DNA of 64,000 nt, from contig NZ_KL543977.1 of the NCBI RefSeq assembly GCF_000711795.1, forward strand, positions 180,934 through 244,933, in the 5' to 3' direction. This document shows, one piece after another, positions 1 through 12,877 of this stretch (position 1 is its first letter; the number at the start of each line of letters is the position of its first letter). The position numbers and the translations under genes are program-made. Under the pieces are notes generated by a model. The model was not told the DNA's origin, did not search any database, and was given only the letters and a program-made list of their open reading frames with translations. The DNA is from Vibrio pacinii DSM 19139. Lineage in GTDB: Bacteria > Pseudomonadota > Gammaproteobacteria > Enterobacterales > Vibrionaceae.

Positions 1-2720
<2,720 letters not shown>

Positions 2721-2871
2721 ATAAGGCTCAGCTATGTGCTCAATTAATTAAAAATACAATGATCTGTTAAATATATCGGATAAACCCATCAAAACTATAG
2801 GTGTAGAGGCAAAAAATGTGTGTCCAACGCCATATTCGCATTAATCTCACACAATTTTTCTGAATTCGATT

Positions 2872-2897
2872 AAAAAAGCCTCACACTAAGGTGAGGC
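2872..2897 (-). terminator. intrinsic terminator downstream of asd
   Basis: On the minus strand a perfect 7-bp stem (GCCTCAC/GTGAGGC) with a 6-nt loop is followed by six T residues. It lies 26 bases after the asd stop codon and separates asd from hubP. Confidence 0.85.
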
Positions 2898-2923
2898 TCT
2901 ACAGACTAAATCATTCGTTGTGA

Positions 2924-3937
2924 TCAGTAGTAATCACGAATAAGAATTTCGGCAATCTGAACCGCGTTGGTTGCCGCGCCTTTACGAACGTTGTCTGCAA
3001 CCACCCATAAGTTAATGCCACTGTGATGGCTGATGTCGTTACGAATGCGTCCAACCATCACGTTGTCTTTGCCACCAGCATCGCGCACTTGGGTCGGGTA
3101 GTCATCATTCTCGAACACTTGTATTCCATCGGTCTGCTCAAGAAGAGTTGTCACTTCTTGTGCATCGATTGGTGCACAGGTTTCTACGTGAATGGCCTCA
3201 GCGTGGCCGTAGAAAACCGGAACGCGAACACAAGTCGGGTTAACGGTAATACCAGGATCGTTCAAGATTTTTTGCGTTTCCCATACCATTTTCATCTCTT
3301 CACGGGTGTAGCCGTTTTCCATGAATTGGTCGATCTGTGGAATACAGTTAAATGCGATCTGTTGCGAGAAGTGTTCAGTGTCTGCCGGCATACCATTGAG
3401 CAACTTAGCCGTTTGACCCGCCAGTTCATCAATACCAGCTTTACCCGCCCCAGACACAGATTGGTAAGTAGAGACGTTAATACGCTCGATCCCCACTGCA
3501 TCATGAATCGGTTTCAACGCCACCAGCATTTGAATCGTTGAGCAGTTCGGGTTGGCGATGATATTGCGGTTACGAAATTCGGCAATCGCTTCTGGATTGA
3601 CTTCTGGAACCACTAATGGAATGTCAAATTCGTAGCGAAATTGTGAAGTGTTATCAATCACGATTACGCCTTCATCCGCCGCGATAGGTGCCCATTTAGC
3701 CGACAATTCACCACCAGCGGAGAACAGCGCAATGTGCACTTGCGACCAATCGAAATCTTCAACACTTTGTACTTGGATAGTTTTACCGTTGAAACGGTAA
3801 GCCTTACCTTCGCTGCGCTCACTGGCAAGCAAGAACAGTTCACCGACAGGAAATTCGCGCTCTTTCAGCACTTCTAAAATCGTCTCACCGACTGCACCTG
3901 TCGCACCTAAAATCGCAACATTATATTGTTGGCTCAT
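2924..3937 (-). CDS. asd: aspartate-semialdehyde dehydrogenase
   Basis: This enzyme reduces beta-aspartyl phosphate to aspartate semialdehyde, the branch point to lysine/diaminopimelate, threonine and methionine. The 337-residue protein opens with an NADP-binding GATGAVG loop. It has the active-site cysteine at residue 132 in NPNCSTIQ and the SVSGAGKAG segment. E. coli carries the Asd-like gene usg next to pdxB, but Usg lacks the catalytic cysteine; this copy keeps it and so should be a working enzyme. Vibrios can carry two asd genes, so this may be the second one. The start overlaps the pdxB stop (ATGA), which indicates translational coupling. A terminator follows the gene. Confidence 0.92.
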   Translation of the reverse strand: MSQQYNVAILGATGAVGETILEVLKEREFPVGELFLLASERSEGKAYRFNGKTIQVQSVEDFDWSQVHIALFSAGGELSAKWAPIAADEGVIVIDNTSQFRYEFDIPLVVPEVNPEAIAEFRNRNIIANPNCSTIQMLVALKPIHDAVGIERINVSTYQSVSGAGKAGIDELAGQTAKLLNGMPADTEHFSQQIAFNCIPQIDQFMENGYTREEMKMVWETQKILNDPGITVNPTCVRVPVFYGHAEAIHVETCAPIDAQEVTTLLEQTDGIQVFENDDYPTQVRDAGGKDNVMVGRIRNDISHHSGINLWVVADNVRKGAATNAVQIAEILIRDYY

Positions 3938-5067
3938 TGACTTACCTCAATCTGAAAACCTAGTTTTTCTAGTGGCGACAAACGACATGTATGATCACCC
4001 ACTATTGTGACAGCGCTGTACTCACGGCGATCCCAGTAATTTTTTCGCATCAGGTCAAAGGCGCCTGGCTTACTGATTTCACGACGAAACAGCGCATCGT
4101 CTCTACGCACATCATAGACAAGCTGCGTGATATTATGCAGTGTTGCTTCATCCCAATTACGATCCAGTTCCACACGTGGCACGGGCGCAGTTGGAAGCAG
4201 CTCACTGGCATGCGCAAATAAATCTTTATCTAAAAACTCGCAGTAATGATTAAATATCATCGTCGTCCCGCGCGCTTTACCCTCCAGACCATAGCCTGCA
4301 ACATGAGGGGTGGCGAATGCTAGCAGAGGCAAGAGCTCCATATCAACCTCTGGTTCAAATTCAAACACATCGAGCGCGGCGGTAAAGCCATCGTTTTTCG
4401 CCAATCGAGCTTTTAACGCCTGATTATCAACAATCGGCCCACGAGCCGCATTGATTAATATTTGGTCACCGCGTAACGTATTCAGCACCTTTTCGTCCAC
4501 TAAGTGATGGGTTGGATACTCACCATCTCGCGTGATTGGGGTATGCAAAGTAATAATATCCGCTTGTGAAAGAAGTTCATTCAGCGGAGTAAAACTTCGT
4601 TTGTCACCTTGAGCTTGCTTAGGTGGATCATTAATCAACACCTTAATGCCGATACCTTGCAAACACTTTTGCAGATAACTGCCCACCTGACCAGCGCCGA
4701 TAATGCCCACTGTTTTATCAAATACAGAAAACCCATGCTGCTGCGCCAACACCATCATCACGCTAAATACGTATTCAGCCACACCGACCTTATTGCAGCC
4801 CGGGGCCGCGGTGAAATAGATGCCTTTTTGCGCCATTAAAGTTTGGTCAACATGGTCCATGCCCGCTGTCGCGGTACCAACAAATTTGAGTTTGTTGGCT
4901 TTGGATATCAGTTGCGCATTCACTTTGGTTACTGAGCGAATCATTAACGCATCAACATCAATAAGGTCATCGGCGGTTAATGTACGACCAGATTTTAAAA
5001 TCACCTCACCGAGCTGGCTGAAAAGCTGCTCAGCATACGGCATGTTTTCATCTATCAGGATTTTCAT
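3934..5067 (-). CDS. pdxB: erythronate-4-phosphate dehydrogenase
   Basis: PdxB oxidises 4-phosphoerythronate in the DXP-dependent pyridoxal 5'-phosphate pathway. The 377-residue product belongs to the D-2-hydroxyacid dehydrogenase family: substrate domain, then an NAD-binding Rossmann core with [13 protein letters not shown], the NAARGPIVD segment, and a C-terminal PdxB dimerisation domain. I place the start at the ATG at 5067; an in-frame GTG lies one codon upstream. The stop overlaps the asd start by 4 bases, so the pair is likely one transcript. Confidence 0.93.
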   Translation of the reverse strand: MKILIDENMPYAEQLFSQLGEVILKSGRTLTADDLIDVDALMIRSVTKVNAQLISKANKLKFVGTATAGMDHVDQTLMAQKGIYFTAAPGCNKVGVAEYVFSVMMVLAQQHGFSVFDKTVGIIGAGQVGSYLQKCLQGIGIKVLINDPPKQAQGDKRSFTPLNELLSQADIITLHTPITRDGEYPTHHLVDEKVLNTLRGDQILINAARGPIVDNQALKARLAKNDGFTAALDVFEFEPEVDMELLPLLAFATPHVAGYGLEGKARGTTMIFNHYCEFLDKDLFAHASELLPTAPVPRVELDRNWDEATLHNITQLVYDVRRDDALFRREISKPGAFDLMRKNYWDRREYSAVTIVGDHTCRLSPLEKLGFQIEVSQ

Positions 5068-5157
5068 CACAATATCGGCTTGAGTTTGAATTGGTTTGAT
5101 TGTGCAGAAAAGCGCACTGGGTGTCGAGGACTAATCTGCCTTGCTCAGCGCAGTTAG

Positions 5158-5183
5158 AAAAATGCCCGACATAGCGCCGGGCA
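5158..5183 (-). terminator. intrinsic terminator of the fabB transcript
   Basis: Minus strand: GCCCGGC and GTCGGGC arms around a short loop, then ATTTTT. It lies well downstream of the fabB stop, leaving a long 3' UTR, and is the natural 3' end for a fabB-derived small RNA. Confidence 0.8.
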
Positions 5184-5262
5184 ATAGTCCAGAACAAAAG
5201 GATCTTAACCCGCTCTCCAGGAGTTAAAGTCTGCGTCTGTTTGATTGCTCTTTAATACTAAA
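5158..5262 (-). ncRNA. farS: candidate FarS-type small RNA from the fabB 3' UTR
   Basis: The fabB stop is followed by about 135 untranslated bases that end in a strong intrinsic terminator (5158-5183). The 3' UTR holds a second foldable segment and a CU-rich stretch, aactcctggag on the minus strand (around 5215-5225), able to pair with Shine-Dalgarno sequences. In Vibrio cholerae the fabB 3' UTR is processed into the sRNA FarS, which represses fadE genes in a fatty-acid feed-forward loop. Position, strand and terminator match that RNA. The 5' end given here is a guess, because no processing site can be read from sequence. Confidence 0.5.
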
Positions 5263-5318
5263 GATCAATCAGCTCTGGAAAACGGGACTGCAGAGTTCGT
5301 TGAACACTGCATAATCCA

Positions 5319-6530
5319 TTAGCCTTGGTATTTTTTGATCACAAGCGTGGCGTTTGTGCCACCAAAGCCAAAACTGTTTGACATAACAGTTGTTAACTCG
5401 GCATCGCGCATTTCAGTCACAATATCAAGACCTTGCGCCGCTTCGTCGAGGTTTTCAACGTTAATACTTGGGGCAACAAAGTTGTTCTCTAGCATGAGGG
5501 TTGAGTAAATTGCTTCGTGAACACCGGCCGCACCTAATGCGTGACCTGTCATCGCTTTCGTCGCAGAAATTGCCGGGCTGTTACCACCAAAAACTTCTTG
5601 AATCGCACCAAGCTCTTTAACATCACCGACAGGTGTTGAAGTACCGTGAGTGTTCACGTAATCAACGCCATCAACATTTTGCATTGCCATCTTCATACAA
5701 CGCACCGCGCCTTCACCTGAAGGAGCAACCATGTCGTAGCCATCAGACGTTGCGCCATAGCCAACGATTTCGCCGTAAATTTTTGCACCACGGGCAAGCG
5801 CATGCTCAAGCTCTTCGACAACTAACATGCCGCCACCACCAGAGATGACAAAACCGTCACGAGCCGCATCATAAGTGCGTGATGCTTTTTCTGGGGTTTC
5901 GTTGTATTTGGTTGATAGCGCGCCCATTGCATCAAACATCATGGTTTGAGACCAATCAAGCTCTTCACCACCACCTGCAAATACGATGTCTTGTTTACCC
6001 AATTGGATAAGTTCCATCGCATGGCCGATACAGTGTGCAGAAGTCGCACAAGCTGAACTCATTGAGTAGTTCACGCCACGAATTTTAAATGGTGTTGCCA
6101 GACACGCAGAGACAGTTGAAGACATAGTACGTGGCACCATGTAAGGACCGACACGTTTTACCCCTTTCGCACGCATCGTATCAGTTGCTACGGTTTGGTT
6201 TAATGCTGATGCACCACCAGAGCCTGCAACAATACCTGTGCGATCGTTTGAAACTTGGTCTTCAGCCAGACCTGCATCTTCAATCGCTTGCTGCATCGAT
6301 AGGTATGCATAAGCGGCCGCATCACCCATAAAGCGCATCTGTTTACGGTCAATGTGCTCTGCTGGGTTAATCTTTAGATCACCCCAAACCTGTGAACGAA
6401 GACCGTGTTCTTTAAACTGCTCAGAGGCAGTAATACCAGATTTACCTGCTTTTAGAGACGCTAAAACTTCTTCGACGTTGTTACCGATACTTGAAACAAT
6501 ACCCATACCGGTGATTACGACTCGTTTCAT
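5319..6530 (-). CDS. fabB: beta-ketoacyl-ACP synthase I
   Basis: FabB condenses acyl-ACP with malonyl-ACP and is needed for unsaturated fatty acid elongation. I use the ATG at 6530 (403 residues, [10 protein letters not shown]), the family's normal N-terminus; the frame stays open seven codons further upstream. The Cys-His-His catalytic triad is visible: Cys ~161 in [10 protein letters not shown], His ~295 in [11 protein letters not shown] and His ~330 in [10 protein letters not shown]. mnmC is divergent, as in E. coli. The gene has its own promoter region and a long 3' UTR. Confidence 0.95.
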   Translation of the reverse strand: MKRVVITGMGIVSSIGNNVEEVLASLKAGKSGITASEQFKEHGLRSQVWGDLKINPAEHIDRKQMRFMGDAAAYAYLSMQQAIEDAGLAEDQVSNDRTGIVAGSGGASALNQTVATDTMRAKGVKRVGPYMVPRTMSSTVSACLATPFKIRGVNYSMSSACATSAHCIGHAMELIQLGKQDIVFAGGGEELDWSQTMMFDAMGALSTKYNETPEKASRTYDAARDGFVISGGGGMLVVEELEHALARGAKIYGEIVGYGATSDGYDMVAPSGEGAVRCMKMAMQNVDGVDYVNTHGTSTPVGDVKELGAIQEVFGGNSPAISATKAMTGHALGAAGVHEAIYSTLMLENNFVAPSINVENLDEAAQGLDIVTEMRDAELTTVMSNSFGFGGTNATLVIKKYQG

Positions 6531-6562
6531 TATGACATTCCTATAATTCAAAAATCCGCTAG

Positions 6563-6599
6563 ATGATAACGAAGATAACGGGGAAAAGTGGTCAGCTTT
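6563..6599 (-). promoter_or_regulatory. candidate fabB promoter with a FadR-like half-site
   Basis: Minus strand: a -10-like TATCAT (6563-6568) follows a poor -35 hexamer. The -35 region overlaps AGCTGACCACTTTT (6584-6599), whose GACCA matches one half of the FadR operator. In E. coli FadR activates fabB from about -40, and a weak -35 fits an activator-dependent promoter. The second operator half is poor, so this is tentative. Confidence 0.3.
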
Positions 6600-6658
6600 C
6601 CTTTAAATCCGTACAATTGCAATCATAATATCGTTTCTTTACACACAAATCCGACACT

Positions 6659-8674
6659 ATGACCTCGATAACCAATGCCCAGCTAGGCTGGAATGAAGCA
6701 GGTACCCCTGTTTCTGACCAGTTCGATGACGTTTATTTCTCTAACGTTAACGGCCTCGAAGAGACACGTTATGTGTTTCTTGAGCAAAATCATCTGCCAC
6801 AAAGGTGGCAACATTATGACCATAGACGTTTTGTCATCGCTGAAACAGGGTTTGGAACCGGTCTCAATTTCCTAGCTGCATGGCAATGGTTTGATCAATT
6901 TAGGCAGCAACACCCCGAAGCGCCACTAAAAGAGCTTCATTTCGTGAGCTTTGAAAAGTACCCACTGAGTAAAGAGGACTTGATCAAAGCGCATCAAGCG
7001 TGGCCCGAGTTGGCTGACTATGCTGATAAACTACAGCAATACTACCCTATTGCCGTCCCTGAGTGTCATCGGATTATTTTAGCAGACGGTGCCATTACCT
7101 TAGATTTATGGTTTGGTGACATTAAAGATTGTCTGCCCAAGGTGCCTGTCACTGAGCAGGGCTTCGTCGATGCATGGTTTTTAGATGGCTTCGCGCCAAG
7201 CAAAAACCCTGAAATGTGGAATCAAGATCTGTTCAATGGTATGGCTCAATTAGCCAAACAAGAGTGCACTTGCGCCACTTTCACGGCTGCTGGCTTTGTT
7301 CGTCGAGGACTAATAGAAGCAGGCTTTAGTATGAAAAAGGTCAAAGGCTTTGGTACCAAACGCGAGATGATTGCTGGCTCACTCGATGATAAACAAGCCT
7401 ACAGCAATATCGCGCCATGGTTCTACCGCCCGGCGAGTCAGTCGAGTGAATCGATCGCGATTATTGGTGGCGGCATCGCCAGCGCCGCACTGGCCAGAGC
7501 GCTGCGAAATCGACAAAAGAAAGTCACGCTATACTGCCAAGATGAACAAGCCGCCCAAGGGGCATCGGGTAATCGTCAAGGCGCAGTGTATCCATTACTC
7601 AACAGCGAACATAGCGGCATATCACGCCTATTCGCTCCGGCGTTTTTGTTTGCTCGTCAGTTTGCCGATCAAATCGCACAGCACGTCGAGTTCGATCATG
7701 ATTGGTGTGGCGTGACCCAACTGATGTGGAATCAAGACGCACAAACTAAACTCGACAGAATGCTGAAAGGCAATTTTGACCCGCAGTTAATTCATCGTTT
7801 AGATGCCCAGCAAACCAGTAACGTAATTGGATTACCGCTTGATATGGCGAGTGTCCACTACCCGCTTGGCGGCTGGATCTGCCCTGCTCAGTTAACTCAA
7901 GGGTTAATCTCGACATTGAGTGAACATGAAGGGTTTAGCGCCAAATTTTCGACCAAGATTGAACGCCTTAGCTGGAATGAAAGTGAAAAACACTGGACGC
8001 TGCATAGCGCCAATGACACCTTTGTCCATGACGCGGTCATTGTCGCCAATGGTCATCAGTTCGCCGAACTCGCCCAGTGTGCTGATGTTCCGCTGGGGCA
8101 AGTAAAAGGCCAAGTCAGCCATGTTCCGACCACTGCCGAGCTCGAAAAGCTCAAAACGGTGCTGTGTTACGATGGCTATATGACGCCTGTCAACCCAAGT
8201 AACCAGCATCACTGTATCGGAGCGAGCTACGATAGGAACAACATCGATAATCATTTTGATGCCAATGCTCAGCAAGAAAATGGTGACAGACTACGTCGCT
8301 GTGTTGCCAACCAACCATGGCCAAAACAAGTCGATACTTCGACGAATCAATCACGCCAAGGAGTACGTTGTGTCAGTCGCGATCATCTGCCTTTCGTCGG
8401 CAGTGTTGGCGACTTGGCCAAAACAAAAGTGGTCTATCAATCACTGCAGAAGACTCGCGCCGAAGACGCTGAGCAAGTGCCTAGCTATCCGAACCTGTTT
8501 TGCTTGCTAGGGTTAGGCTCTCGGGGTTTAAGCTCTGCTCCGCTCGCAGCAGAGCTATTGGCATCGCAGATTTGCAATGACCCGCTGCCGCTGCCGACCG
8601 ATGTTTTAGAAACCCTACACCCAAGTAGAATGTGGGTACGTAAACTGCGCAAAGGCAAAGCGATCTCTCAATAA
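6659..8674 (+). CDS. mnmC: bifunctional tRNA mnm5s2U biosynthesis protein MnmC
   Basis: MnmC finishes the 5-methylaminomethyl-2-thiouridine modification at the wobble position of tRNA. The 671-residue protein has both modules. The N-terminal SAM methyltransferase (about 1-250) carries [11 protein letters not shown] and [15 protein letters not shown]. The C-terminal FAD-dependent oxidase (about 265-670) carries the dinucleotide fold [13 protein letters not shown] and a late [12 protein letters not shown] segment. Length matches the E. coli protein (668). It is divergent from fabB and ends just before a strong terminator. No obvious Shine-Dalgarno precedes the ATG. Confidence 0.95.
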   Translation: MTSITNAQLGWNEAGTPVSDQFDDVYFSNVNGLEETRYVFLEQNHLPQRWQHYDHRRFVIAETGFGTGLNFLAAWQWFDQFRQQHPEAPLKELHFVSFEKYPLSKEDLIKAHQAWPELADYADKLQQYYPIAVPECHRIILADGAITLDLWFGDIKDCLPKVPVTEQGFVDAWFLDGFAPSKNPEMWNQDLFNGMAQLAKQECTCATFTAAGFVRRGLIEAGFSMKKVKGFGTKREMIAGSLDDKQAYSNIAPWFYRPASQSSESIAIIGGGIASAALARALRNRQKKVTLYCQDEQAAQGASGNRQGAVYPLLNSEHSGISRLFAPAFLFARQFADQIAQHVEFDHDWCGVTQLMWNQDAQTKLDRMLKGNFDPQLIHRLDAQQTSNVIGLPLDMASVHYPLGGWICPAQLTQGLISTLSEHEGFSAKFSTKIERLSWNESEKHWTLHSANDTFVHDAVIVANGHQFAELAQCADVPLGQVKGQVSHVPTTAELEKLKTVLCYDGYMTPVNPSNQHHCIGASYDRNNIDNHFDANAQQENGDRLRRCVANQPWPKQVDTSTNQSRQGVRCVSRDHLPFVGSVGDLAKTKVVYQSLQKTRAEDAEQVPSYPNLFCLLGLGSRGLSSAPLAAELLASQICNDPLPLPTDVLETLHPSRMWVRKLRKGKAISQ

Positions 8675-8684
8675 CCAAATCGAA

Positions 8685-8713
8685 AAAAGGGTTGCCGAAG
8701 CAACCCTTTTCTT
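8685..8713. terminator. bidirectional intrinsic terminator between mnmC and yfcL
   Basis: An 11-bp perfect stem (aaaagggttgc/gcaaccctttt) with a 4-nt loop has T-rich tails in both directions. It can end mnmC on the plus strand and yfcL on the minus strand. Confidence 0.9.
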
Positions 8714-8733
8714 TGCGATAACGCTGTTTGTTC

Positions 8734-8997
8734 TTAGACGTTATTGACTAACTCTAACCATAAATCATTGACGATGGTGCGATCGGCAGGCGTTAGCTCC
8801 GAACGAGCGACATCTAAGCTGTGCTGAATACGCGCTTTAAACTGTTCGATATCATTGATGCCTTCTTCTTCACATGCGGCAGCAGAAAGAGAGATATGAC
8901 CACGTAAATAGCCACCTGCAAATAACTCATCATCCGATGCGGCTTCAATCCGTGCATCAATTAGTTCAAGTAGCTGTTCTTCAAATTCAATAATCAT
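8734..8997 (-). CDS. yfcL: YfcL family protein
   Basis: A small acidic, mostly helical protein of 87 residues that matches the YfcL family by sequence (IIEFEEQLLELID near the start, SLSAAACEEEG in the middle) and by its place between mnmC and epmC, as in E. coli. No signal peptide or membrane segment is visible. Its biochemical function is not known. It may share a transcript with epmC, 170 bases upstream, since no terminator is evident in that gap. Confidence 0.85.
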   Translation of the reverse strand: MIIEFEEQLLELIDARIEAASDDELFAGGYLRGHISLSAAACEEEGINDIEQFKARIQHSLDVARSELTPADRTIVNDLWLELVNNV

Positions 8998-9167
8998 GTT
9001 GCGTTAGTGCCTAATCAGTTTGCATCTCAAAAAGAAAGCCAAGCTTCTCACATCAAGAAAAGCAACGCAAACCCTGTAACAACAAGGGGTAGATGCATAT
9101 CATACAAAGTCATTCATCAAGATAATAAACGTACGTATTGTGCGTAACTGTAACCAATTTTGTTGTT

Positions 9168-9698
9168 TTACTTAACTTCAAACATTGAGTATTCGAGCTC
9201 AGGTGTTTGATAATATTCCCTTAATGCCTGCGATAACATCGCAACGCGGAGAGGAAGTCCCTTTGCTAAAATAGTGCCGACTTCTTGATGAACCTTAGTC
9301 ATAAAGGCCAAACGATCCGGTTCAAAATCTCCATTGAGATTGTCGCAACTGACCGTAAACGCAAAGCCCGCACTCATGGATAAAATCCACTCATACGCTT
9401 GAGGTCGAATCTCAACCTGTTCAAATTGCGCTTGGACGGCTTCGGTACGGCCATCTGGCTGATACCAATAGCCAAAATCTTCCAATAAACGGCGCTCTGG
9501 CCCGGCAACACACCAATGACTGATCTCATGTAACGCCGAAGCGTAAAATCCACGAGCAAAAATAATTCGATGATGGTCGACGTTGTCATCAGCCGGCAGA
9601 TAAATAGGCTCATCAGCACCAAGCTCTAACTTGGTATTGTAGCCCGAATAGAAGGTATGATTAAAAATACCAATTAAGTCTTGATATGCGTGGATCAT
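9168..9698 (-). CDS. epmC: elongation factor P hydroxylase EpmC
   Basis: EpmC (YfcM) hydroxylates the beta-lysylated lysine of elongation factor P, the last step of EF-P modification. The metal-binding HEISHW motif and the DFGYWYQPDGR segment are diagnostic. I use the ATG at 9698 (176 residues), because homology starts there (HAYQDLIGIFN); the open frame extends 44 codons upstream without family similarity. epmA and epmB are not in this window. The gene diverges from the TRIC-type channel gene. Confidence 0.92.
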   Translation of the reverse strand: MIHAYQDLIGIFNHTFYSGYNTKLELGADEPIYLPADDNVDHHRIIFARGFYASALHEISHWCVAGPERRLLEDFGYWYQPDGRTEAVQAQFEQVEIRPQAYEWILSMSAGFAFTVSCDNLNGDFEPDRLAFMTKVHQEVGTILAKGLPLRVAMLSQALREYYQTPELEYSMFEVK

Positions 9699-9917
9699 GG
9701 TCAATTCGTTGAGAGTGAAATATCGCGCTCGGCATTCTCGCATTTTTACTCTCATTTGCAAATCCATACTGGCTGCATTGACATTAGATATTGTTATCCA
9801 ACAAACGTTTTCGTCTTCACAAAATCTCATTCGTCACTGGTAATATTTCCGACTACACTCTCGGCTTAAAATTTGTCGTACCTGTGGGTCGTTAAACGCG
9901 TTTCTTGAGGATTCATC

Positions 9918-10541
9918 ATGCTGCTCAGTGTCTTGTATATTATTGGTATTACAGCGGAAGCGATGACAGGAGCCCTAAGTGCTGGTCGTCGTAAAATGGA
10001 CTGGTTTGGCGTTATGTTAGTCGCAAGTGCCACCGCGATTGGTGGCGGCACTGTGCGCGATATATTGCTCGGTCACTATCCCTTAGGCTGGGTAAAGAAT
10101 CCGGAGTTTTTAGTCATCACGTGCATCGCGGGTGTACTGACGACTGGTCTTGCAAAATGGGTCATCAAACTGAAAGGGCTATTTATTCGCCTTGATGCAC
10201 TTGGCCTGATTGTCTTTAGTATCATCGGCACCAAAATTGCGATGGCAATGGGCCACCATGCGCTTATTTGTATGGTGTCAGCTTTAGTGACAGGAGTATT
10301 CGGTGGTCTGCTGCGCGATCTAATTTGTCGTCAGGCGCCGTTAGTGCTCCATCAAGATCTATACGCTTCGGTCGCACTTGCCTCGTCAGGGCTTTACTTA
10401 GCTTTGCTAGAGCTAGGTATCAACGATGTGACCGCGACGGTTTCAACGCTGATCTTCGGCTATCTACTGCGCATGGCCGCCGTGCGCTTCAAATGGCGAC
10501 TTCCTTCGTTCCAGTTAGAGGCAGAAAGTTCCGTTCACTAA
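9918..10541 (+). CDS. TRIC/UPF0126 family membrane protein (YadS/YicG type)
   Basis: The 207-residue protein is almost entirely hydrophobic, with about seven membrane segments. It contains the duplicated glycine-rich family signature: ATAIGGGTVRDILLG in the first half and VTGVFGGLLRDL in the second. Bacterial members are trimeric cation channels; some are reported as glycine transporters. Substrate here is not deducible. A GAGG Shine-Dalgarno sits 7 bases before the ATG. In E. coli this position holds yfcA, so the occupant differs. It ends at a bidirectional terminator shared with aroC. Confidence 0.88.
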   Translation: MLLSVLYIIGITAEAMTGALSAGRRKMDWFGVMLVASATAIGGGTVRDILLGHYPLGWVKNPEFLVITCIAGVLTTGLAKWVIKLKGLFIRLDALGLIVFSIIGTKIAMAMGHHALICMVSALVTGVFGGLLRDLICRQAPLVLHQDLYASVALASSGLYLALLELGINDVTATVSTLIFGYLLRMAAVRFKWRLPSFQLEAESSVH

Positions 10542-10550
10542 TCTAAATAC

Positions 10551-10584
10551 AAAACGGCTTCCGATAGGAAGCCGTTTGATTTTA
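10551..10584. terminator. bidirectional intrinsic terminator between the TRIC gene and aroC
   Basis: An 11-bp perfect stem (aaacggcttcc/ggaagccgttt) with a GATA loop. T-rich tails follow on the plus strand, and A-rich bases before it give T residues on the minus strand. It serves two convergent genes. Confidence 0.9.
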
Positions 10585-10599
10585 CATCACCGATTACGA

Positions 10600-11685
10600 T
10601 TAAATGTGCGGTGTTTCTGTTGTCACGCCATGGTTTTGACCACGATGACGCAACAAATGATCAAGCACTACAATAGCCAGCATCGCTTCTGCAATTGGCA
10701 CCGCTCGAATACCGACACAGGGGTCGTGGCGACCTTTTGTGATCAGTTGAGTTGACTCACCTTGTCGAGTAATGGTGGCACCTGGCACAGTGATGCTGGA
10801 TGTTGGCTTTAACGCAATGTTAGCCACAATATCTTGGCCGGTTGAAATGCCACCCAAAATACCACCAGCGTGATTGCTAGCGAAACCATCTGGTGTCAGT
10901 TCATCACGATGTTGGCTACCTTTCTGGCTCACAACATCAAACCCATCACCAATTTCAACGCCTTTAACGGCATTAATACTCATCAATGCATGAGCAATAT
11001 CGGCATCTAGGCGATCGAATACAGGCTCACCTAAGCCGACAGGTACTTTAGTCGCCACCACTTGCAGTTTAGCGCCAACTGAGTCACCTTGCTTTTTCAA
11101 GTCACGAATCAGTTGATCAAAGGCGTCCACTTTGTCGACATCTGGACAGAAAAACGGGTTATTTTCAATCTCATTCCAATCAACTTTATCGATCGCTACG
11201 TCACCCATTTGTGACAAATAAGCGCGAATTTCAACGCCAAACTCTTGCTTGAGGTATTTCTTAGCAATCGACCCCGCCGCAACGCGCATCGCCGTTTCGC
11301 GAGCAGAAGAACGGCCACCACCTCGATAATCACGGACACCATACTTCTGGTGATAGGTGTAGTCAGCATGACCTGGACGGAATTTATCTTTTATTTCTGA
11401 GTAGTCTTTTGAACGTTGATCGGTATTTTCAATCAACAATCCAATAGAAGTTCCGGTGGTTTTCCCTTCGAATACCCCTGAGAGAATTTTTACCTCATCG
11501 GGTTCGCGACGCGCAGTGGTATAACGAGAAGTACCCGGACGACGGCGATCAAGATCGATTTGAATATCTTCAGCGGTGATTTCAAGACCCGGAGGACATC
11601 CGTCGACAATACATCCTAGTGCGATACCATGACTCTCTCCGAATGTCGTCACCCGAAAATGTTGTCCGATACTGTTTCCTGCCAT
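10600..11685 (-). CDS. aroC: chorismate synthase
   Basis: AroC converts EPSP to chorismate using reduced FMN, the last step of the shikimate pathway. Signatures seen: [18 protein letters not shown] at the N-terminus, [14 protein letters not shown], and the [11 protein letters not shown] signature. I choose the ATG at 11685 (361 residues), the family start; the open frame extends 13 codons further upstream. A terminator for prmB lies between the two genes, so aroC should have its own promoter in the 11686-11817 gap. Confidence 0.96.
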   Translation of the reverse strand: MAGNSIGQHFRVTTFGESHGIALGCIVDGCPPGLEITAEDIQIDLDRRRPGTSRYTTARREPDEVKILSGVFEGKTTGTSIGLLIENTDQRSKDYSEIKDKFRPGHADYTYHQKYGVRDYRGGGRSSARETAMRVAAGSIAKKYLKQEFGVEIRAYLSQMGDVAIDKVDWNEIENNPFFCPDVDKVDAFDQLIRDLKKQGDSVGAKLQVVATKVPVGLGEPVFDRLDADIAHALMSINAVKGVEIGDGFDVVSQKGSQHRDELTPDGFASNHAGGILGGISTGQDIVANIALKPTSSITVPGATITRQGESTQLITKGRHDPCVGIRAVPIAEAMLAIVVLDHLLRHRGQNHGVTTETPHI

Positions 11686-11817
11686 TACTTCCTCAAACTT
11701 TGTTCGCTCATGCATACCTATCACATGTATACAGAGCTTTACACTTCAATTATTGGTAAATTCATAGTCGCTTTATTGCGGTTTGATGTAAACCCCTAAA
11801 CACCATTTTACTCGCAT

Positions 11818-11852
11818 AAAAAAGCCAAGCCCAACATCGAGTCGGGCTTGGC
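11818..11852 (-). terminator. intrinsic terminator downstream of prmB
   Basis: Minus strand: a 9-bp stem (GCCAAGCCC/GGGCTTGGC) with an 11-nt loop, followed by six T residues. It lies 30 bases beyond the prmB stop and insulates aroC from prmB. Confidence 0.9.
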
Positions 11853-11881
11853 GATTATCTGCGCATTGAGAGACGTTGTGA

Positions 11882-12814
11882 TTAGTCTATATACAAAGAG
11901 AACTCATCTTTATATTCAATCAGCTGCTCTCGGGTCAACATGAATACGCCATGCCCGCCATTTTCAAACTCAATCCAAGTAAATGGAATCTGTGGGTACT
12001 GCTCTATCATATGCACCATAGAGTTGCCCACTTCACAAATTAGAATACCGTTGTCAGTCAGATAATCCTCAGCATTGGCTAAAATACGGCGTACCAGTTT
12101 CAGACCATCCGTACCTGCCGCCAAACCGAGTTCAGGTTCATGAGTGAACTCGTCGGGCAAACTGTTCATATCTTCTTGATCCACATAAGGTGGGTTCGAT
12201 ACGATCAGGTTGTATTTCTCTTTCGGTAGATCACGGAACAGATCAGAACGAATAGGGAAAACTTGCTGTTCCATTCCGTGGTCTTGAACATTTTGCTCGG
12301 CAACTTGCAGTGCGTCGGTAGAGATATCAATCGCGTCCACCTCTGCATCAGGGAACGCGTAAGCACAAGCAATCGCAATACAGCCACTACCGGTACAAAG
12401 ATCCATAATTCGTGTTGGTTCTTCGACTAGCCAAGGTTGGAATTCGGCTTGAATCATTTCACCAATCGGTGAACGTGGCACCAAAACACGCTCATCGACA
12501 AAAAACTCAAGACCGCAAAACCAAGCGCGGTTGGTCAAGTAAGCCACGGGGGTACGATCATTAATACGCTTAACAACACGCTCAACAATACGCATACGCT
12601 CGCTGGTTGTCAGACGAGAATTCAATACATGTGGAGGCACATCGATTGGAAGGTATAGCGTTGGCAGTACCAGCTGAACGGCTTCATCCCAAGAGTTATC
12701 CGTACCATGGCCGTAAAAAAGGTTCGCGGCGTTGAAACGGCTCACGGTCCAACGAATCATATCTTGAAGCGTGTGAAGTTCTGAAACTGCTTCTTCTACA
12801 AAAATCTTATCCAA
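11882..12814 (-). CDS. prmB: ribosomal protein L3 N5-glutamine methyltransferase
   Basis: PrmB methylates a glutamine of ribosomal protein L3 and helps 50S assembly. The 310-residue protein has the SAM-binding loop [12 protein letters not shown] and the NPPY catalytic motif typical of glutamine N5-methyltransferases. Homology to E. coli PrmB begins exactly at [13 protein letters not shown], which here is encoded from a TTG codon at 12814. A strong GGAGG lies 5 bases upstream, so the TTG start is well supported. The gene diverges from smrB. Confidence 0.95.
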   Translation of the reverse strand: MDKIFVEEAVSELHTLQDMIRWTVSRFNAANLFYGHGTDNSWDEAVQLVLPTLYLPIDVPPHVLNSRLTTSERMRIVERVVKRINDRTPVAYLTNRAWFCGLEFFVDERVLVPRSPIGEMIQAEFQPWLVEEPTRIMDLCTGSGCIAIACAYAFPDAEVDAIDISTDALQVAEQNVQDHGMEQQVFPIRSDLFRDLPKEKYNLIVSNPPYVDQEDMNSLPDEFTHEPELGLAAGTDGLKLVRRILANAEDYLTDNGILICEVGNSMVHMIEQYPQIPFTWIEFENGGHGVFMLTREQLIEYKDEFSLYID

Positions 12815-12877
12815 AATTGCCTCCGAAAAGCGCTACAATACTGCTTATTATATTGTTCAATATTAATGAATAATCCC

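Noticed and set aside
3023-3541. A 172-codon plus-strand frame within asd
   Set aside because: Antisense shadow of a well-conserved enzyme gene, with no recognisable protein family.
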